Source of the DNA: Caprella mutica
Lineage: Eukaryota; Arthropoda; Malacostraca; Amphipoda; Caprellidae
Length of the DNA: 64,000 bases
Direction of reading: 5' to 3'
Assembly: GCA_947561585.1 (NCBI GenBank)
Contig: CANNZV010003200.1
Span: 1-64,000 of the forward strand
The notes under the pieces: model-generated
Seen by the model: the letters and a program-made list of their open reading frames with translations, nothing else
What the model was told of the DNA's origin: nothing
Databases searched by the model: none
Made by a program: the position numbers and the translations under genes
In this document: positions 32,140-43,232 of the stretch, piece by piece
Layout of the letters: the number at the start of each line of letters is the position of its first letter
Numbering within the stretch: the stretch's first letter is position 1

Positions 32140-34830
32140 AGAAATCTCGGATACCAGGAAGAAAATGAAAATGGAAAGAATATAAATAGAATGATAGAAG
32201 AGAGTGGTTTGATTTTGTTAAATGTAAATGAGAAATGTGAGGGAGTATTTACTTGGATCAGAGGAGAAAGCAGGAGTGCAATTGATATGGTGTTGGCTAA
32301 TGAAAGAGTGCACTCTATGATGAAAAAGGTGAAAATAGATGAAAAACAAGAAAAAAATAGATTTATCAGACCACTGCATGATTGAAATAGAGATAGAAAC
32401 AGGTAGGAGGGAGAGAACAATATGGAATGCATGGAAAAGGGCTGGTTCTATAGCAGTAGAAGAGAGAAGATGGAAGAGTATGCAGATACAGTGGAGAGGG
32501 AAATTCTACTAACAGAAAATGTAACTGTGAGCAAGATAAATGAGGTCATAAAGAAAGCAGCAGATGGGTGTCTGAAAGTAGATTATAGAAAGTAGCTAAG
32601 TGTGCCAGGCGGAAGAAACCACCTTGGATGAATGAGAAATAAGAAGAGAAATTGCAAAGAGAAGGAAAATAAACAAGAGATACAGAAATGGAGGTAACAG
32701 AAACAAAGAGCTGATATGGAGGGAGTACCGAAAACAAAAAGAAAAAGTGAAGGTAATGATCAGTGAAGAGATGAGAAAATATGAAGAGGGAGTAGCAGAA
32801 GAAATAAGAACTACGGGTAAAGGTAAGCACTTGTGGAAAATGATAAGGAAGCTGAAAGGAGAGAAAATGCGGAAAGGTGAGAAAGTGAAGCTGTACACAG
32901 AGGAGGGAGAGGAGTTGGATGAGGAGAGATACGAGGAGCAAGTGAGAGGATTTTGGCAGGGAATCTACCAGATGTATGGGAATGAAATAGAAAGGGAGTG
33001 AGGTGAAGAAGAAGGAGAGGAATACAGGTAGCTGCTGACAAGAACAAGGAGGAGAGAAGAGGATCCAGCAGAAATGTGGCTGCTTAAACTAGGAGACCCA
33101 TACCGGAATGTCCAAACAATGAAGTTTGAAGTAAATGAGGATGGCATAAGGATGGAGTTGAAGAGTGGGAAGGCATGAGGATTAGACGGTTTGAAGCCAG
33201 AATTGTACAAGGCATTGGAGAGCAGTGATGTAGTAGTCGGAGCACTGAAGAAGGGAATAGAGAAAATAATAGCGGAGGGGGGAGAACCTGATGGATGGAG
33301 ATAATCTAGAACTGTGATGATAGAGAGCGGAATGACGAAGTGGGAGCAAGCCGGGTTTACAAGAGGAGGGGAAATATTGGACAATTTGTTGATTCTGCAG
33401 GAGTGTGTGAGGAGGACCTACAGAGGAAAGGAACAATTGGTGGTGTCGGTAGACTTCAGAAAGGCGTATGACTCAATAAGGAGGGAGAAGGTGGTGGAGG
33501 TTTTAAAGGAGTTGAAGGTGCCGTAGGATATTATAGATTTGATAAAGAGAGGTTATGTCGGAGACGGGACGAGGGTGGAAGTGGGGGACAGAGATGTTAT
33601 GATGAGGGAATCACCGCTGATATTCAAACTCATCACATACAAGATCATCGAGGAGTTGAACAGGACAGCTGGAGGAGTGAGACTGGTAGGAGTAAAGATT
33701 AGTTCTTTGTTTTTTGCAGATGATGGAATGTTGTTTGCAAAAAGTGTTGAAGAAACGAGACGGACTGTGAGGATTCTGAAGGAAGAGGCGAGAAAGTATG
33801 GACTGGAGATGAATATGGAGAAGAGTAAATGTATAATGTTCAACATGGAAGGAGAGGAGGTGCAAGAGATAGAGGGTATGGAAGTAGTAAAGGAGATCAA
33901 GTATTTAGGGATCAAGATAGAAGGAAAGTGTAATGTGTATGAAGGACAAAGGAGGAAGATGTTAGAAAAAGGGAAGAGAATGAGCAATATGACATATTCA
34001 GTGATAGAAAGGAGCTGTCATAAGAGTGGTGGTGGGAAAGGTGTACTGGAAGTTGGTTGTGTTGGCAAGTGTTTTATATGGAGCAGAGGTTGTGGATTTG
34101 AGAGAGGAAGATGTTGAGAAGTTGCAAAGGTAGGAGAACATAGCAATGAGGAGGATTTTGGCAGCACCAAGATATGCATCTGTGGTGGCAATGAGAGGAG
34201 AGATAGGCATAGGAACAATGAAGAGTAGGATGGTGAGATTAAGATTACAGTATGTGAGGAGGAAGTTGCAGGGAGACAATGCATTGGTGAAGGGAGTTCT
34301 GAACGGCATGAGGAGAGATGGTGGAAGAGATCGCAGAAATACATGGAGTGGGCTGGATTGGAGGTGGAGGAGCTAGAGAGGATGAGTGGGAATGTAATGA
34401 AAAGAAGAATAGCAAAGAGAGTGGTTGGAGGAGATCAATGAGAAGAGGAGGATTACGAGGGAGGTGAAAAGGACAGGATATGGTTCAGAGCTAGAATAAA
34501 CTGCTTGTGGCTGGGATACAGGAGAAGAGAGAAGAATGAGGAAAGATGCTTGATATGTGGAGAAGAAGGATTGGAAGACCTGATGCATTTCGTGTTAAAT
34601 TGTGGAGAGCTGGAGGAGGAGAGGAGGGAGGCGTTGGAATTGCAGAGACTGAGAATTGAGGAGAGGCATACTGTGGTGGGAGAGTTCTTGTTTGGACGAG
34701 GGGGAAGGAGAAGGAAGAGTGAAACTTTGATGAAGATGTGGAGAAAGAGGAGAGTGATGGAAAGAAGAGGAGACGAATGAAGCGGATGAGGATTTGGATG
34801 AAGCCGATGGGAAGGCAATTCAAAATTAAC
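32140..34830 (+). pseudogene. LINE 3, purine-rich degenerate non-LTR retrotransposon
   Basis: Fragments in several frames line up as one element: the end of an endonuclease (FTWIRGESRSAIDMVLAN, 32191-32385), then RT with QAGFTRGG and VSVDFRKAYDSIRREK (33314-33526), FFADDGMLFA (catalytic FADD intact, about 33709-33738) and KYLGIKIEG, then a C terminus with YASVVAMRGEIGIG (34146-34376) and a zinc-type CLICGEEG...HFVLNC (34505-34780). Frames switch at least four times and stops are common, so it is dead. The sense strand is strikingly rich in A and G. The clade is unclear. A second copy of its C-terminal part lies at 41185-43600. Confidence 0.83.
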
Positions 34831-34850
34831 CTGAATGACTGACTGTGATG

Positions 34851-35069
34851 TTACAGAGTATGTCAGTTAAAGCCAATTAATTGGATTAGATTTCAAAAGG
34901 ACAAAACTCAGATATGTCTAATTGGCTTAAAATTTTGAATTAATTCCTATGTTCACATGTTAATTTTGGCTTGAAATCTTCAAAAAATGAGCCAAATTGG
35001 CTTGGCTCAGAATTTCTGTGAAATTTTGGCTCAAAAATTGGCTTACAATTTTCCAGTCTCTGAAACTGA
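34851..35069. repeat. 220-bp dispersed repeat, copy 1
   Basis: It is about 90% like 36566-36785 in the same orientation. It holds many AATTGGCTT/AAGCCAATT motifs, and its ends (CAGAG... and ...CTCTG) are loosely inverted. It may be a MITE; the similarity continues a few bases outside, so the copies may have spread by segmental duplication. Confidence 0.65.
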
Positions 35070-35139
35070 AACATGGGGCATGACCTATCTCAGAACAGAA
35101 TAAAGCATGTCCAAACTCGCCATTTTCATGATGAGTTTG

Positions 35140-35320
35140 AGACAGTTATTTTGAGCCCTCCAATTGTAAATGGAGAGAAATATCTAATTTTCTCCTATGC
35201 TACAATGTTATTTTGGTGAGAATTTATGATAATTTCATCATTTTGGAGAGAAATGTGGTGAATTTTGGAGAAAGCTGGTGAGACAAATGGAGAGTTTATG
35301 AGACCTACTATTTTACTTGC
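35140..35320. repeat. relative of the 12590 MITE interior
   Basis: CATTTTGGAGAGAAATG, TTTTGGAGAAAG and CTCCTATGCTACAATG motifs resemble the interior of the 12590 family, but no termini can be set. Confidence 0.4.
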
Positions 35321-35389
35321 GGCTCGGTAGAACTATTTGCCGAATGGAGGCTTATTTTAACCGTATGAAGAATACCGATGAACACATTG

Positions 35390-35597
35390 AAAATATTTTT
35401 AATTATTTGAAACGATGAGCTATTCCTAACCTGATCGCGCTTTGTCAAAATAAAATAAATCTTTAATAAGCATTGTTTAGATACTCAAAGTATGTATCAT
35501 TACATACATAATTGAATATACTGGTTCTGTTAAAATACAAATTACCAATTGTTTGATTTTACTTCCTCCTCTGTATACAGTAATCTTACCTGCGCCA
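35390..35597 (+). repeat. left arm of a long inverted repeat
   Basis: It pairs with 37097-37300 in inverse orientation over about 205 bp with scattered mismatches. Both arms hold CAATTGTTTGATTTTAC and AATAAGCATTGTTTAGAT (or complement). The two arms flank 1.5 kb that contains the 35607-36446 element, a 220-bp repeat and a palindrome. Confidence 0.75.
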
Positions 35598-35606
35598 TTT
35601 GGTTAA

Positions 35607-36446
35607 GGGGGGCGTTTCACTGAAAAACGGTAAAATTTTCAAATTTCGTTTTTTGCATTTTTTAATTCTTCAATAGTTTATGTGTAACCCTGTAAAAACA
35701 GAACAACGAAATTCGTACTAGAAATGGTACAAACGTACCAACGCAATCAGCTGTGCAGGACTGCAGCGGGCCACCCAAGGTCAGTCTGTCTGTAGCCATT
35801 GAGCGAGGTGGAGTGTTGTGTGCTTTATTCCCCCTCAAAAAAGCTCAAAAATCCCAATGAAATCAACAATGAAGCTATATAACCTACGATGCCACAGTGG
35901 GGATGCCGGAATGTAAAAAACATTGGAAAATTTGAAGTCGTTTTTCTCCACTTTCATGTTTTTCTCAGGCAAATCCCTACTCCTTCGTCAGTTTTCAACC
36001 GATTTTTCTGATTCAACGTTTTATATGAAGGTAAGACTTCAGGCTACAAATCACACGTTGTAAAAGTGAAAAAAAAATTTCAGAAAAAAAAATAAATCAA
36101 TTTTTTTCGGTTTTTTTGATAAAAAATATGATTTTTCACAATTTTGTCTATTTTTGAAAACTGGTTTTGATTTTTGAATATTTGCAACGGGTGTTTTGTT
36201 ACCACATGATTTGGCTATGTCATGAAGCAAAAAAAATGAAAATTGGTCACAAATTGTAAGAGGAGTAGGACTTTGAAAAATTGCTCAAAAACTCGAAAAT
36301 GTGGCAATAACTCAAAAACTATAAAAAAAAATTGAAAAAATGTCATCACCAAAAACGTCTTAGAATTTGATTTTACACCTGCCTACTAAGTTTCAGAAAA
36401 ATCGTACGATAAATAAAGAAGCTCACCCGAAAATGAAACGCCCCCC
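35607..36446. mobile_element. 840-bp non-autonomous element, piggyBac-like
   Basis: Perfect 13-bp inverted termini GGGGGGCGTTTCA / TGAAACGCCCCCC bound the element. The left flank is TTAA (35603-35606) and the right flank TTGA, one change from TTAA, so a piggyBac-type TTAA target is likely. The interior is A/T-rich with poly-A and poly-T runs and no transposase. Confidence 0.7.
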
Positions 36447-36565
36447 TTGAAATATAATCCCCCATTCAGTGGTGAATGGAGGTTTATATTTTCACCAAAT
36501 GAGGAATACCGATGAACACAGTGTAAATATTATGAATTATTTGAAAAGATGAACTAATACCATGT

Positions 36566-36785
36566 TAAAGAGTATGTCAGTTAAAGCCAATTAATTGGCT
36601 TATATTTCAAAAGGTCAAAGCTCATATATGTCTAATTGGCTTAAAATTTTGAATTAAATCCTATGTTCCCATGTTAATTTTGGCTTGAAATCTTCAAAAA
36701 AATGAGCCTAATTGGCTTGACTCAGAATTTTTGTGAAGTTTTGGCTCAAGAATTGGCTTACAATTTCCCAGCCTCTGAAACATGG
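36566..36785. repeat. 220-bp dispersed repeat, copy 2
   Basis: It matches 34851-35069. It is followed directly by the palindrome at 36799. Confidence 0.65.
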
Positions 36786-36798
36786 AACTATTATAAGT

Positions 36799-36840
36799 CT
36801 CCATTCGGTAAATAGTCCTAGGACTATTTACCGAATGGAG
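36799..36840. repeat. 42-bp perfect palindrome
   Basis: CTCCATTCGGTAAATAGTCC is followed, after the central TA, by its exact reverse complement. Variants of the same half-site occur near 35333, 36463, 37031-37075, 41110-41175 and 42121, so this is the end motif of a repeat family. Confidence 0.9.
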
Positions 36841-37060
36841 GTATGAAAAGGTATAATAACATCAAATATACTGATATTCAATAACTGTATTCTCTTGTAT
36901 TATTCAGTGTGTCACTGTAACTTTATGTGTCACTGTAACTCTCAATTTAATTGTAACTCTCTGTGTTACTATAACTCTCAGTTACAAAGTTACTGAATAT
37001 CAGTATATTTGATGTTATTATCCTTTCTCATACCTCCATTCAGTATTTAGCCCAAGGACT
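36819..37060. repeat. foldback element with about 68-bp arms
   Basis: The arm 36819-36886 (GGACTATTTACCGAATGG, then ATCAAATATACTGATATTCA) is mirrored in 36990-37060 around a loop of about 100 bp made of imperfect repeats of GTAACTCT/GTGTCACTGTAACT. The ATATCAGTATATTTGAT arm motif reappears at 42235, inside the 41658-42722 element. Confidence 0.78.
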
Positions 37061-37096
37061 ATTTACTGAATGGAGGCTTATATTGTAACCGAATGG

Positions 37097-37300
37097 AGCG
37101 GGTAAGATTATTGTATACAGAGGAGGAGGTAAAATCAAACAATTGGTAATATGTATTTTAACGGAACCAGTATATTTAATTATGTAATGATACATACTTT
37201 GTTCATCTAAACAATGCTTATTAAAGAATTATTCTATTTTATTTTGAAAAAGTGCCATCAGGTTAGAAATAGCTCATCTTTTCAAATAATTAACAATATT
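37097..37300 (-). repeat. right arm of the long inverted repeat
   Basis: It is the inverted partner of 35390-35597. It ends where the DIRS terminal repeats begin. Confidence 0.75.
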
Positions 37301-37304
37301 TCAA

Positions 37305-37611
37305 AGATTATGCTAGGATACTCACCTCTGAAGCATAATCTGAATTCTTGATATGTCGTTGACAAACCACAGCATGTTCTTCAAGCGCCTTTCTTGGATC
37401 GCCCGTTTTTTCTGATAAGAAAAAAAAGGTAGGTGAACCTCTGTGGTAGAGAACTCAGTTATCTGAGGGACATGTTTGATGTGGAAGGTGAAAGGGAGAT
37501 TAATTATGGTTTGTCAATGGCATATCAAGAATTCAGATTATGCTTCAGAGGTGAGTATCCTAGCATAATCTTTGAATTCTAGATTATTTGTGCTGACAAA
37601 CCACAGCTTGG
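37305..37611. repeat. inverted terminal structure of the DIRS element
   Basis: 37305-37358 and 37519-37573 are inverted copies (GATTATGCTAGGATACTCAC, then CTCTGAAGCATAATCTGAAT, and complement). A further block, 37567-37611, has its inverted partner at 41056-41092, on the far side of the DIRS pol region. Inverted terminal repeats plus an internal complementary region are the hallmark of DIRS elements. Confidence 0.72.
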
Positions 37612-37758
37612 ACTCCAAAGTTGAAATCAAACATGTAAAAAATAAAAAATAATGAAACAAAACAAAAATATGAATTTAAAATAATATAAACAAAACAAAT
37701 TTTCAACTAAGGATAAAAATTAAGATAACTAAATGATAAAAAAAAAATTTAAGAAGTC

Positions 37759-38557
37759 TTATTTATTTAATTGATATAGGATAATTTTGCCCACTTCAGC
37801 GTCATTTTCTGGAGCAAAGTAATGCCTCCTGAACGTTCCAGTATTGGTCCACGAGCCAGCTTTAAAACAATTTGCATTATATTTGCACCTTGACTGAATG
37901 CACTTGATAGCCCAAGTATGAGTGGGATGAAAATTGAGAGTCATCTATGCCTGCTAGTTTTAGAGTATATTTCAGCCATCTAGCCAAAGTTTGCTTCGTG
38001 ACAGGTCTCTTTGTTGCCCAGGTGAGGAAGAGCTTAGTAGGTTTTTCTTTACCCTCTTTAACAGCTTTAGCTCTTAGGTTTAGAGTGCGATTCATATAAG
38101 ACATGAAATAGTTACAGACATTTAGTGACTCAATGTCACTCTTTAAGCAATAGACCACTTTAGGTTTTAGTGCCCTTCTTTTATGCTTTAGGCAATCAAA
38201 AATCACAAACTGAATGCCATCTTCTGATAGGGTAGTTTTCTCAATGTCCATTAAATGAATAGTCTGACCTTTATCAGAAGAGGTAAGGGCAATTAAGGCG
38301 AGAGTCTTGAGGGTCAGCATTTTTTCAGACATTTGAGATGGTGGATGGAGATCAGATAAGAAATTCAATAGATCTTTCACTGGCCAGAAAGTAAAGTACT
38401 TTGGTCTCAAAGGTTTCTCTTTATAAAAATACTTGTATAGTCTTGAAATTGTCTTATCACCATTAATGTTTAAATCATAAGTAAAGAAAAAACTAAGAGA
38501 GCTTCTTGCACTATTCACTGAGCTAGAACTAGCTCCATTATTGAACAAGTAACACAA
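37759..38557 (-). pseudogene. DIRS tyrosine recombinase (YR)
   Basis: DIRS elements use a tyrosine recombinase in place of an integrase. The 226-residue frame at 37877-38557 contains LRPKYFTFWPVKDLLNFL, LTLKTLALIALTS and GQTIHLMDIEK, then TLARWLKYTLKLAGID. The C-terminal catalytic part (FRRHYF context, with the tyrosine) is in another frame at 37759-37944, so there is a frameshift near 37920. The expected HxxR catalytic pair is not intact. It is inactive. Confidence 0.85.
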
Positions 38558-38639
38558 AAACTCACAAATAAAATTTACAGTAATTCTACAGTTATATTCT
38601 TTTTCTTCAACAAATGAACAAAACTTTTTCCAGACTCTC

Positions 38640-39279
38640 CCATAACATGTGGCAGTTGATTGAGAGAGGCTATTGATTAGGTAGTTGGAGGTCTGGACTG
38701 AAATGTTTCTATTAATGCAGGATTGTTTGAAATATTCCAGACCATCAGGTTGAAGTAGTGTTTGGTTGGTAGATTGCCTTCAAGATGATCGCGTGATATG
38801 AAAATGGGAGGATCAATTAACATGGAGGTAATGATTGGTAGTGACATAATTCCAGGCCATGATGGGGTTTTGAGTAGGGCATTTTCTACTTGGTCATTGA
38901 TAATTTTCTGAATGCATTTAGAAATAAGGTTGATAGGAGGGAAGAGATAGCTATTGTTAGGCCATTGGAAGGAGAAGGCATTTGTTTTATAAGCAAGAGT
39001 ATCAAATTGCCATGAAACAAATTTTTTGACTTTAAAGTTGTGTCTAGAGGCAAACAGATCTATAGTAGGAGTAAATTTAAGGAATGAATTATTGAATTGA
39101 ATGAATCTTCTTTTAAGCTATATTCATGAGAACTGAATGAATATCTGGAGAAATGATCAGCAACATTATATTCTGAACCTGGAATATGTGTTGCAGAGCA
39201 GTCTACATTGTTTTCTCTGAAAAATTCTAAAGTTAACTGGCAGCTTTTGAATGAGTTCCACCTTTTTTATTGATGAAAG
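38640..39279 (-). pseudogene. DIRS RNase H and connection region
   Basis: On the minus strand frames give HIPGSEYNVADHFSRY (end of RNase H), then TIDLFASRHNFKVKKFVS and FPPINLISKCIQKI, the typical order in DIRS pol between RT and YR. The frame is broken several times. The upstream end is where the 39280-39826 MITE inserted. Confidence 0.75.
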
Positions 39280-39826
39280 CAGGGTACAGGAACATAAACA
39301 GGTATAGTACCTAGTAGACGACACAAAAATATGACGTCGCCACAACAACACATTCCTTGTTTGTGACCGAGCGGCTCATAATTCCTCGTATTTGCATGTT
39401 AATTTCGAGAAGTTTGAAGTCATTTTATAGGGGTTTCGTGCAAAAGAAAAGCGGAAATGGCGATTGAACCTTAAAGTTGAATATATAGATATAATTCAGA
39501 TGTGTTTTTATTGTTCATTTCTTTAACTTATCTATTAAAAATAGGGTCTTGAAAATATGCTACATAGGAGCCTAAATTAGTGCTAGTTAACTGCTAAATT
39601 GTAGTTCCTATGAATAACAAATCAGAAAAAAAATAATGGAAATACAATTTAACCAATGCCTAGTTAGTAATTGATAAGAAAAAATTCAATTTAAAAGTGA
39701 TTAAGTTTAAGTAGGTTTTTCCATGTTTCAAAGTGTGGTCAGAGTCGCCATTTTGAGTCATCCGGTGGTCACGTCAAACTATAGATTCAATCAGCTGATT
39801 ACCATACCCTATGTTACTGTATCCTG
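39280..39826. mobile_element. hAT-like MITE, family 2, copy 1, inserted in DIRS
   Basis: It is 547 bp with degenerate inverted ends CAGGGTACAGGAACAT / ATGTTACTGTATCCTG. The flanks repeat ATGAAAG (39273-39279 and 39827-39833), seven bases and possibly eight. It interrupts the DIRS pol region. It is non-coding. A second copy is at 41430-42970. Confidence 0.85.
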
Positions 39827-39833
39827 ATGAAAG

Positions 39834-40616
39834 ATTCAGTAGAGGTGAAGGTGTTGAGGAAAATTACAATACTTTCACCACTCTAAATTAGAGATAGAAG
39901 GAGCATCTAATGAAATTACCGAGTCCCAAAGAAGATTCAACTGAATATTTTCTATTTGTAAAAACTGTATACTACGAAAATATAAAGGAGCAAAAGGAAA
40001 GGTTGGGCAGAAGCTGTTCAATAGTCCAATGAAGGAAGAAATAGACCTTAAGGTAGGTTGATTATTCAACAGAGTTAAAGCTGATTCATTTGCTTTTTTA
40101 ACTTTCTCTTTTGGTATAGTCAAGGTCATATCCTCTGAGTTCCAGTTAAATCCTAAATGATGTAAGCATTGAGAAGGTAAGAGATTCGATTTTTTATAAT
40201 TAGGATGAAAGCCTAACTCAACCAGTAACTTTACGACGATTTTTATTTTGGATATCAGTTTAGAAGGTGTTGAATCACAAATAAAAATATCATCTAAATA
40301 TGAGACTATTTTAATGTCTTGGTTTCTCAAGAAAATGATGGCAGGTTTAAAAACTTTTGTGAAGATTCTTGGAGAACTCGTCATGCCAAAGGGTGAAACA
40401 TTGAATTGGTATCTTTGACCTTTGTAATCAAAACATAAATATTTGCGACTGTCTATGTGGATAGGAACCGAAAAGAAAGCGTCTGACAAATCAATTGAAG
40501 CCATATAGTCTGATGAACATATTATACTTTTGACACTATCTGGACTTCCCATCTTAAAATGTACATGGTTTATTTGAGTATTTAGTAAAGATAAATCTAT
40601 GATCATCCTAGCCTTG
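39834..40616 (-). pseudogene. DIRS reverse transcriptase
   Basis: The 243-residue frame at 39875-40606, open a little further upstream, contains RMIIDLSLLN, SIDLSDAFFSVPIH, FGMTSSPRIFTK and the catalytic YLDD. It ends just before the MITE insertion. The upstream gag-like part is missing: a Copia fragment abuts at about 40617. Confidence 0.88.
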
Positions 40617-40761
40617 CCAATTCAAATGAAATTGAACTTAAATATTGTGCTAGTGAGGAAATGTTAGCTGATGTGTTTACCAAGCCACTACCTGCTGATA
40701 GATTTAACAAACTAGTTAAGTTGATTGGAATGATAATATATAACTCGTGTGAGAAGGAGAT
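40617..40761 (+). pseudogene. Copia Pol C-terminal fragment
   Basis: In the plus strand the frame reads EIELKYCASEEMLADVFTKP and continues LPADRFNKLVKLIG, the conserved end of Copia RNase H. It stops at TAG 40776-40778, within the LTR start. Only about 50 codons remain. A purine tract GAGAAGGAGA follows, directly before the LTR. Confidence 0.85.
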
Positions 40762-41055
40762 TGTTGTATTAATATAGTCACACTTTGTTATGTTTATATT
40801 TTGCATTTAGCTAATGTATTTTACCTACTCAGCAGAATTGTTTTATGATAACATTTTCTGGTTCTAGCTATGACTAATGTCGTAGCTATACCTAATTGTT
40901 TCCTGTTTATCATTATATAAAAAGATGTGTAAATCTCTCTCGTTGTCAGTTGTCTGCAGTGAATCGGAGAGCGATCACCTATATTAATCACTTATAATAG
41001 ACTTATACTTTTTAACTTGTATAACCATTGTTCATTTAACCTATGTTTTATCACA
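40762..41055 (+). repeat. Copia 3' LTR
   Basis: It is 294 bp, beginning TGTTGTATTAATATAG and ending TTTTATCACA (TG...CA ends). TATATAAAAAG near 40914 is a good TATA box. It is preceded by the Copia coding end and polypurine tract, and followed by DIRS terminal sequence. Confidence 0.82.
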
Positions 41056-41180
41056 AGCTGTGGCTTGTCAACGCAAATAATCTAGAATTTCACTACATGT
41101 GTACATTGATATTCCTCATTCGGTTAAAATAAGTCTCCATATGGTACACAATTCGGGGCCATTCGGTAAATACTCCTACC
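41056..41180. repeat. DIRS inverted end and palindrome-family remnant
   Basis: 41056-41092 is the inverted partner of the DIRS end near 37567-37611. 41105-41175 resembles the ATTCGGTAAATA half-site family. Confidence 0.6.
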
Positions 41181-41184
41181 TGTT

Positions 41185-41429
41185 CATTGGTAGCTGTGGC
41201 CCTGTGGCTGGATTGAGGGGAGATGTGGGAATTGGAACAGTGAGGAGTAGAGTAGCTAGAAAGTAGAGGAAGACTAGTAAGTGTATGAACTGTGCAGAAG
41301 GAAGCATTGAAGAGGAGAAGGGCTGAGAAAGTGAATCAGGAATGGATAGAGGAGATTGAATAAGAAGAGTTGTTTGAAAATTTATAAAGGTTTAAAACAG
41401 AGATGAAGGAAGAAGATCATGAGGGGGAG
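41185..41429 (+). pseudogene. LINE 3-related C-terminal fragment, first piece
   Basis: It is purine-rich and similar to LINE 3 near 34180-34260 (GAGGGGAGATGTGGGAATTG against GAGGAGAGATAGGCATAGGA). It is cut at 41429 by the family-2 MITE and continues at 42979-43017 and 43233-43600. Confidence 0.65.
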
Positions 41430-41657
41430 TAAGGTACAGGAACCAAAAGGGTATAGTAACTAGTAGACGACACAAAAATCTGACGTCACCACAACAGCAC
41501 ATTCCTCGTATTTGCATGTTAATATCTAGAAGTTTAAAGTCATTTTATAAGGATTTCGTGTAAAAGAAAAGTGAAAATAGCGATTGAACCTCAAAGTTGA
41601 ATATATAGATTAAATTCAGGTGAGTTTTTATTGTTCATTTCTTAAACTTATCTAGGG

Positions 41658-42722
41658 CAGGGTTGGTTAGGGGAAACCTCAAGGAGGTTTTTTTAGTTTC
41701 CCCCAGGGGAATCTGGGGGAAACCTTGGTAGTCTGTTAATGATGATGTAAGTTTACATATTGACCATTAACATGTATTACAGTAGCTATATGTCAAATGA
41801 ATCATTGAGTCTAATGATCAATAAATGCATAATATGATAATATATTGGTATAACTACTTCTAATTAATTTATTCATCAATTAAAAATCATAATTGCCAAA
41901 ATTATAATATTTAAATATCTCTAATGAATGATGATTAATATAGGTAGTAATCATCATTTCATTCCCATCATCCCATGACATGTGCAATGTTAACTTTAAG
42001 GTATTGTAATTTTTATGGAACCAGTTCAGACTCCAGAGAACCAGAGTGCTCTATACTCAGTGACATGTCGTAATTAAGCTTGCTAGTTACCACTGCAAGT
42101 TATATAATTGGCTATATTAAGATGTTAGAACTATTTACCGAAAGGAAGCATGTAGTACCAAATAATGGCAAATATAAAAGTTTAGTTTTGTCATATTTAT
42201 CTACAGTGAACAATAAAAGAAATTACAAATATTGAATATCAGTATATTTGATATTACTATCCCTTAGTTATGATGTTATCAAAGTTTCTCACCAAGAAGT
42301 TATTATAAATCAAAGGAACACACAGACATTGTGAAGGGGCACATAGACTTTGTAAAGGAGCACACAGACATTGTAAAGGAGCACACATACATTGTAAAGG
42401 AGCACACATACATTGTAAAGGAGCACACATACATTGTAAAGGAGCACACATACATTGTAAAGGAGCACACATACATTGTAAAGGAGCACACAGACATAGT
42501 AAAGGAGCACACAGACATAGTAAAGGAGCACACAGACATTGTAAAGGAGCACACAGACATCGTAAACGAGCATACTGACATCGTAAACCCTTGGATAAGT
42601 AATAAGTATAGCTAATTTAGGTTTCCCCCAGTTTCCCCCAATTTTTCAGTTTCCCCCAAATGTTTTTTTCAGTTTCCCCCATGTTTCCCCCATTTTGGGG
42701 GAAACCTACCTTGCCAACCCTG
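41658..42722. mobile_element. 1065-bp hAT-like element nested in the family-2 MITE
   Basis: Its ends are CAGGGTTGG / CCAACCCTG, with an exact 8-bp target duplication ATCTAGGG (41650-41657 and 42723-42730). Subterminal GGGGGAAACC/GGTTTCCCCC motifs repeat near both ends. There is no transposase. It carries a 21-bp minisatellite and pieces of the palindrome family (42121, 42235). Confidence 0.9.
42305..42590. repeat. 21-bp minisatellite inside the hAT-like element
   Basis: About 13 copies of AAGGAGCACACATACATTGT A-type units occur, with a variant carrying CAGACAT. The period is a multiple of three, so short repetitive frames stay open on both strands. These are not genes. Confidence 0.9.
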
Positions 42723-43020
42723 ATCTAGGGTCTTGAACATATGCTACCTAGGAGCCTAAACTAGTGCTAGTTACCTGCTCAATTGTAGTTCCAATGAATA
42801 ACAGTTAAGTAAAAAAAAATGGAAATACATTTAACCAATGCCTAGTTAGTAATTGATGAGAAAAAAATAAAATTTAGAAGTGACTTAAGTTTTAAGTAGG
42901 TCTTCCCATATTTCAAAGTGTGGTCAGAGTCGCCAGCTGATTACCATACCCTGTATGTTACTGTATCCTGAGGGGGAGGGCCCCAAGGGGAGTATGGAAT
43001 CTAGGGCATGGTAGGGAGCC

Positions 43021-43232
43021 ATCTGTATTTGGTGCACAAAATTCCACTGACTTTTTGAAAAAGCTGAAAAAATCCACAATAAATTTCCAGTAATTTGGCT
43101 GCTCCACCAACATTTTACCCATTTTCTGCCAAAAATTAATGGTGATATAGGAATAAATAGCTAAAAATCCACAGACTTTGCTAGAATATTATTTTTAAGG
43201 GGTAAAATTTCCACCATGAAAATACAGACTGG
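43021..43232 (+). mobile_element. MITE-like repeat, family 1, copy 2
   Basis: It aligns with 11754-11996. The right end AAATACAGACTG is intact and complements the left end of copy 1. It interrupts the LINE 3-related fragment. Confidence 0.7.

Larger units (their letters stand above)
41430..42970. mobile_element. hAT-like MITE, family 2, copy 2 (itself interrupted)
   Basis: The flanks repeat AGGGGGAG exactly (41422-41429 and 42971-42978), an 8-bp target duplication. Its two outer parts, 41430-41657 and 42731-42970, align with 39280-39826. Between them sits the 41658-42722 element. The left end has mutated to TAAGGTACAGG. Confidence 0.88.

Noticed and set aside
32103..34823. Minus-strand frames of 70-144 codons
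   Set aside because: They are antisense to purine-rich LINE 3; the pyrimidine-rich complement simply lacks stops.
42303..42615. Several repetitive frames of 70-94 codons
   Set aside because: They come from the 21-bp repeat period in a transposon interior.
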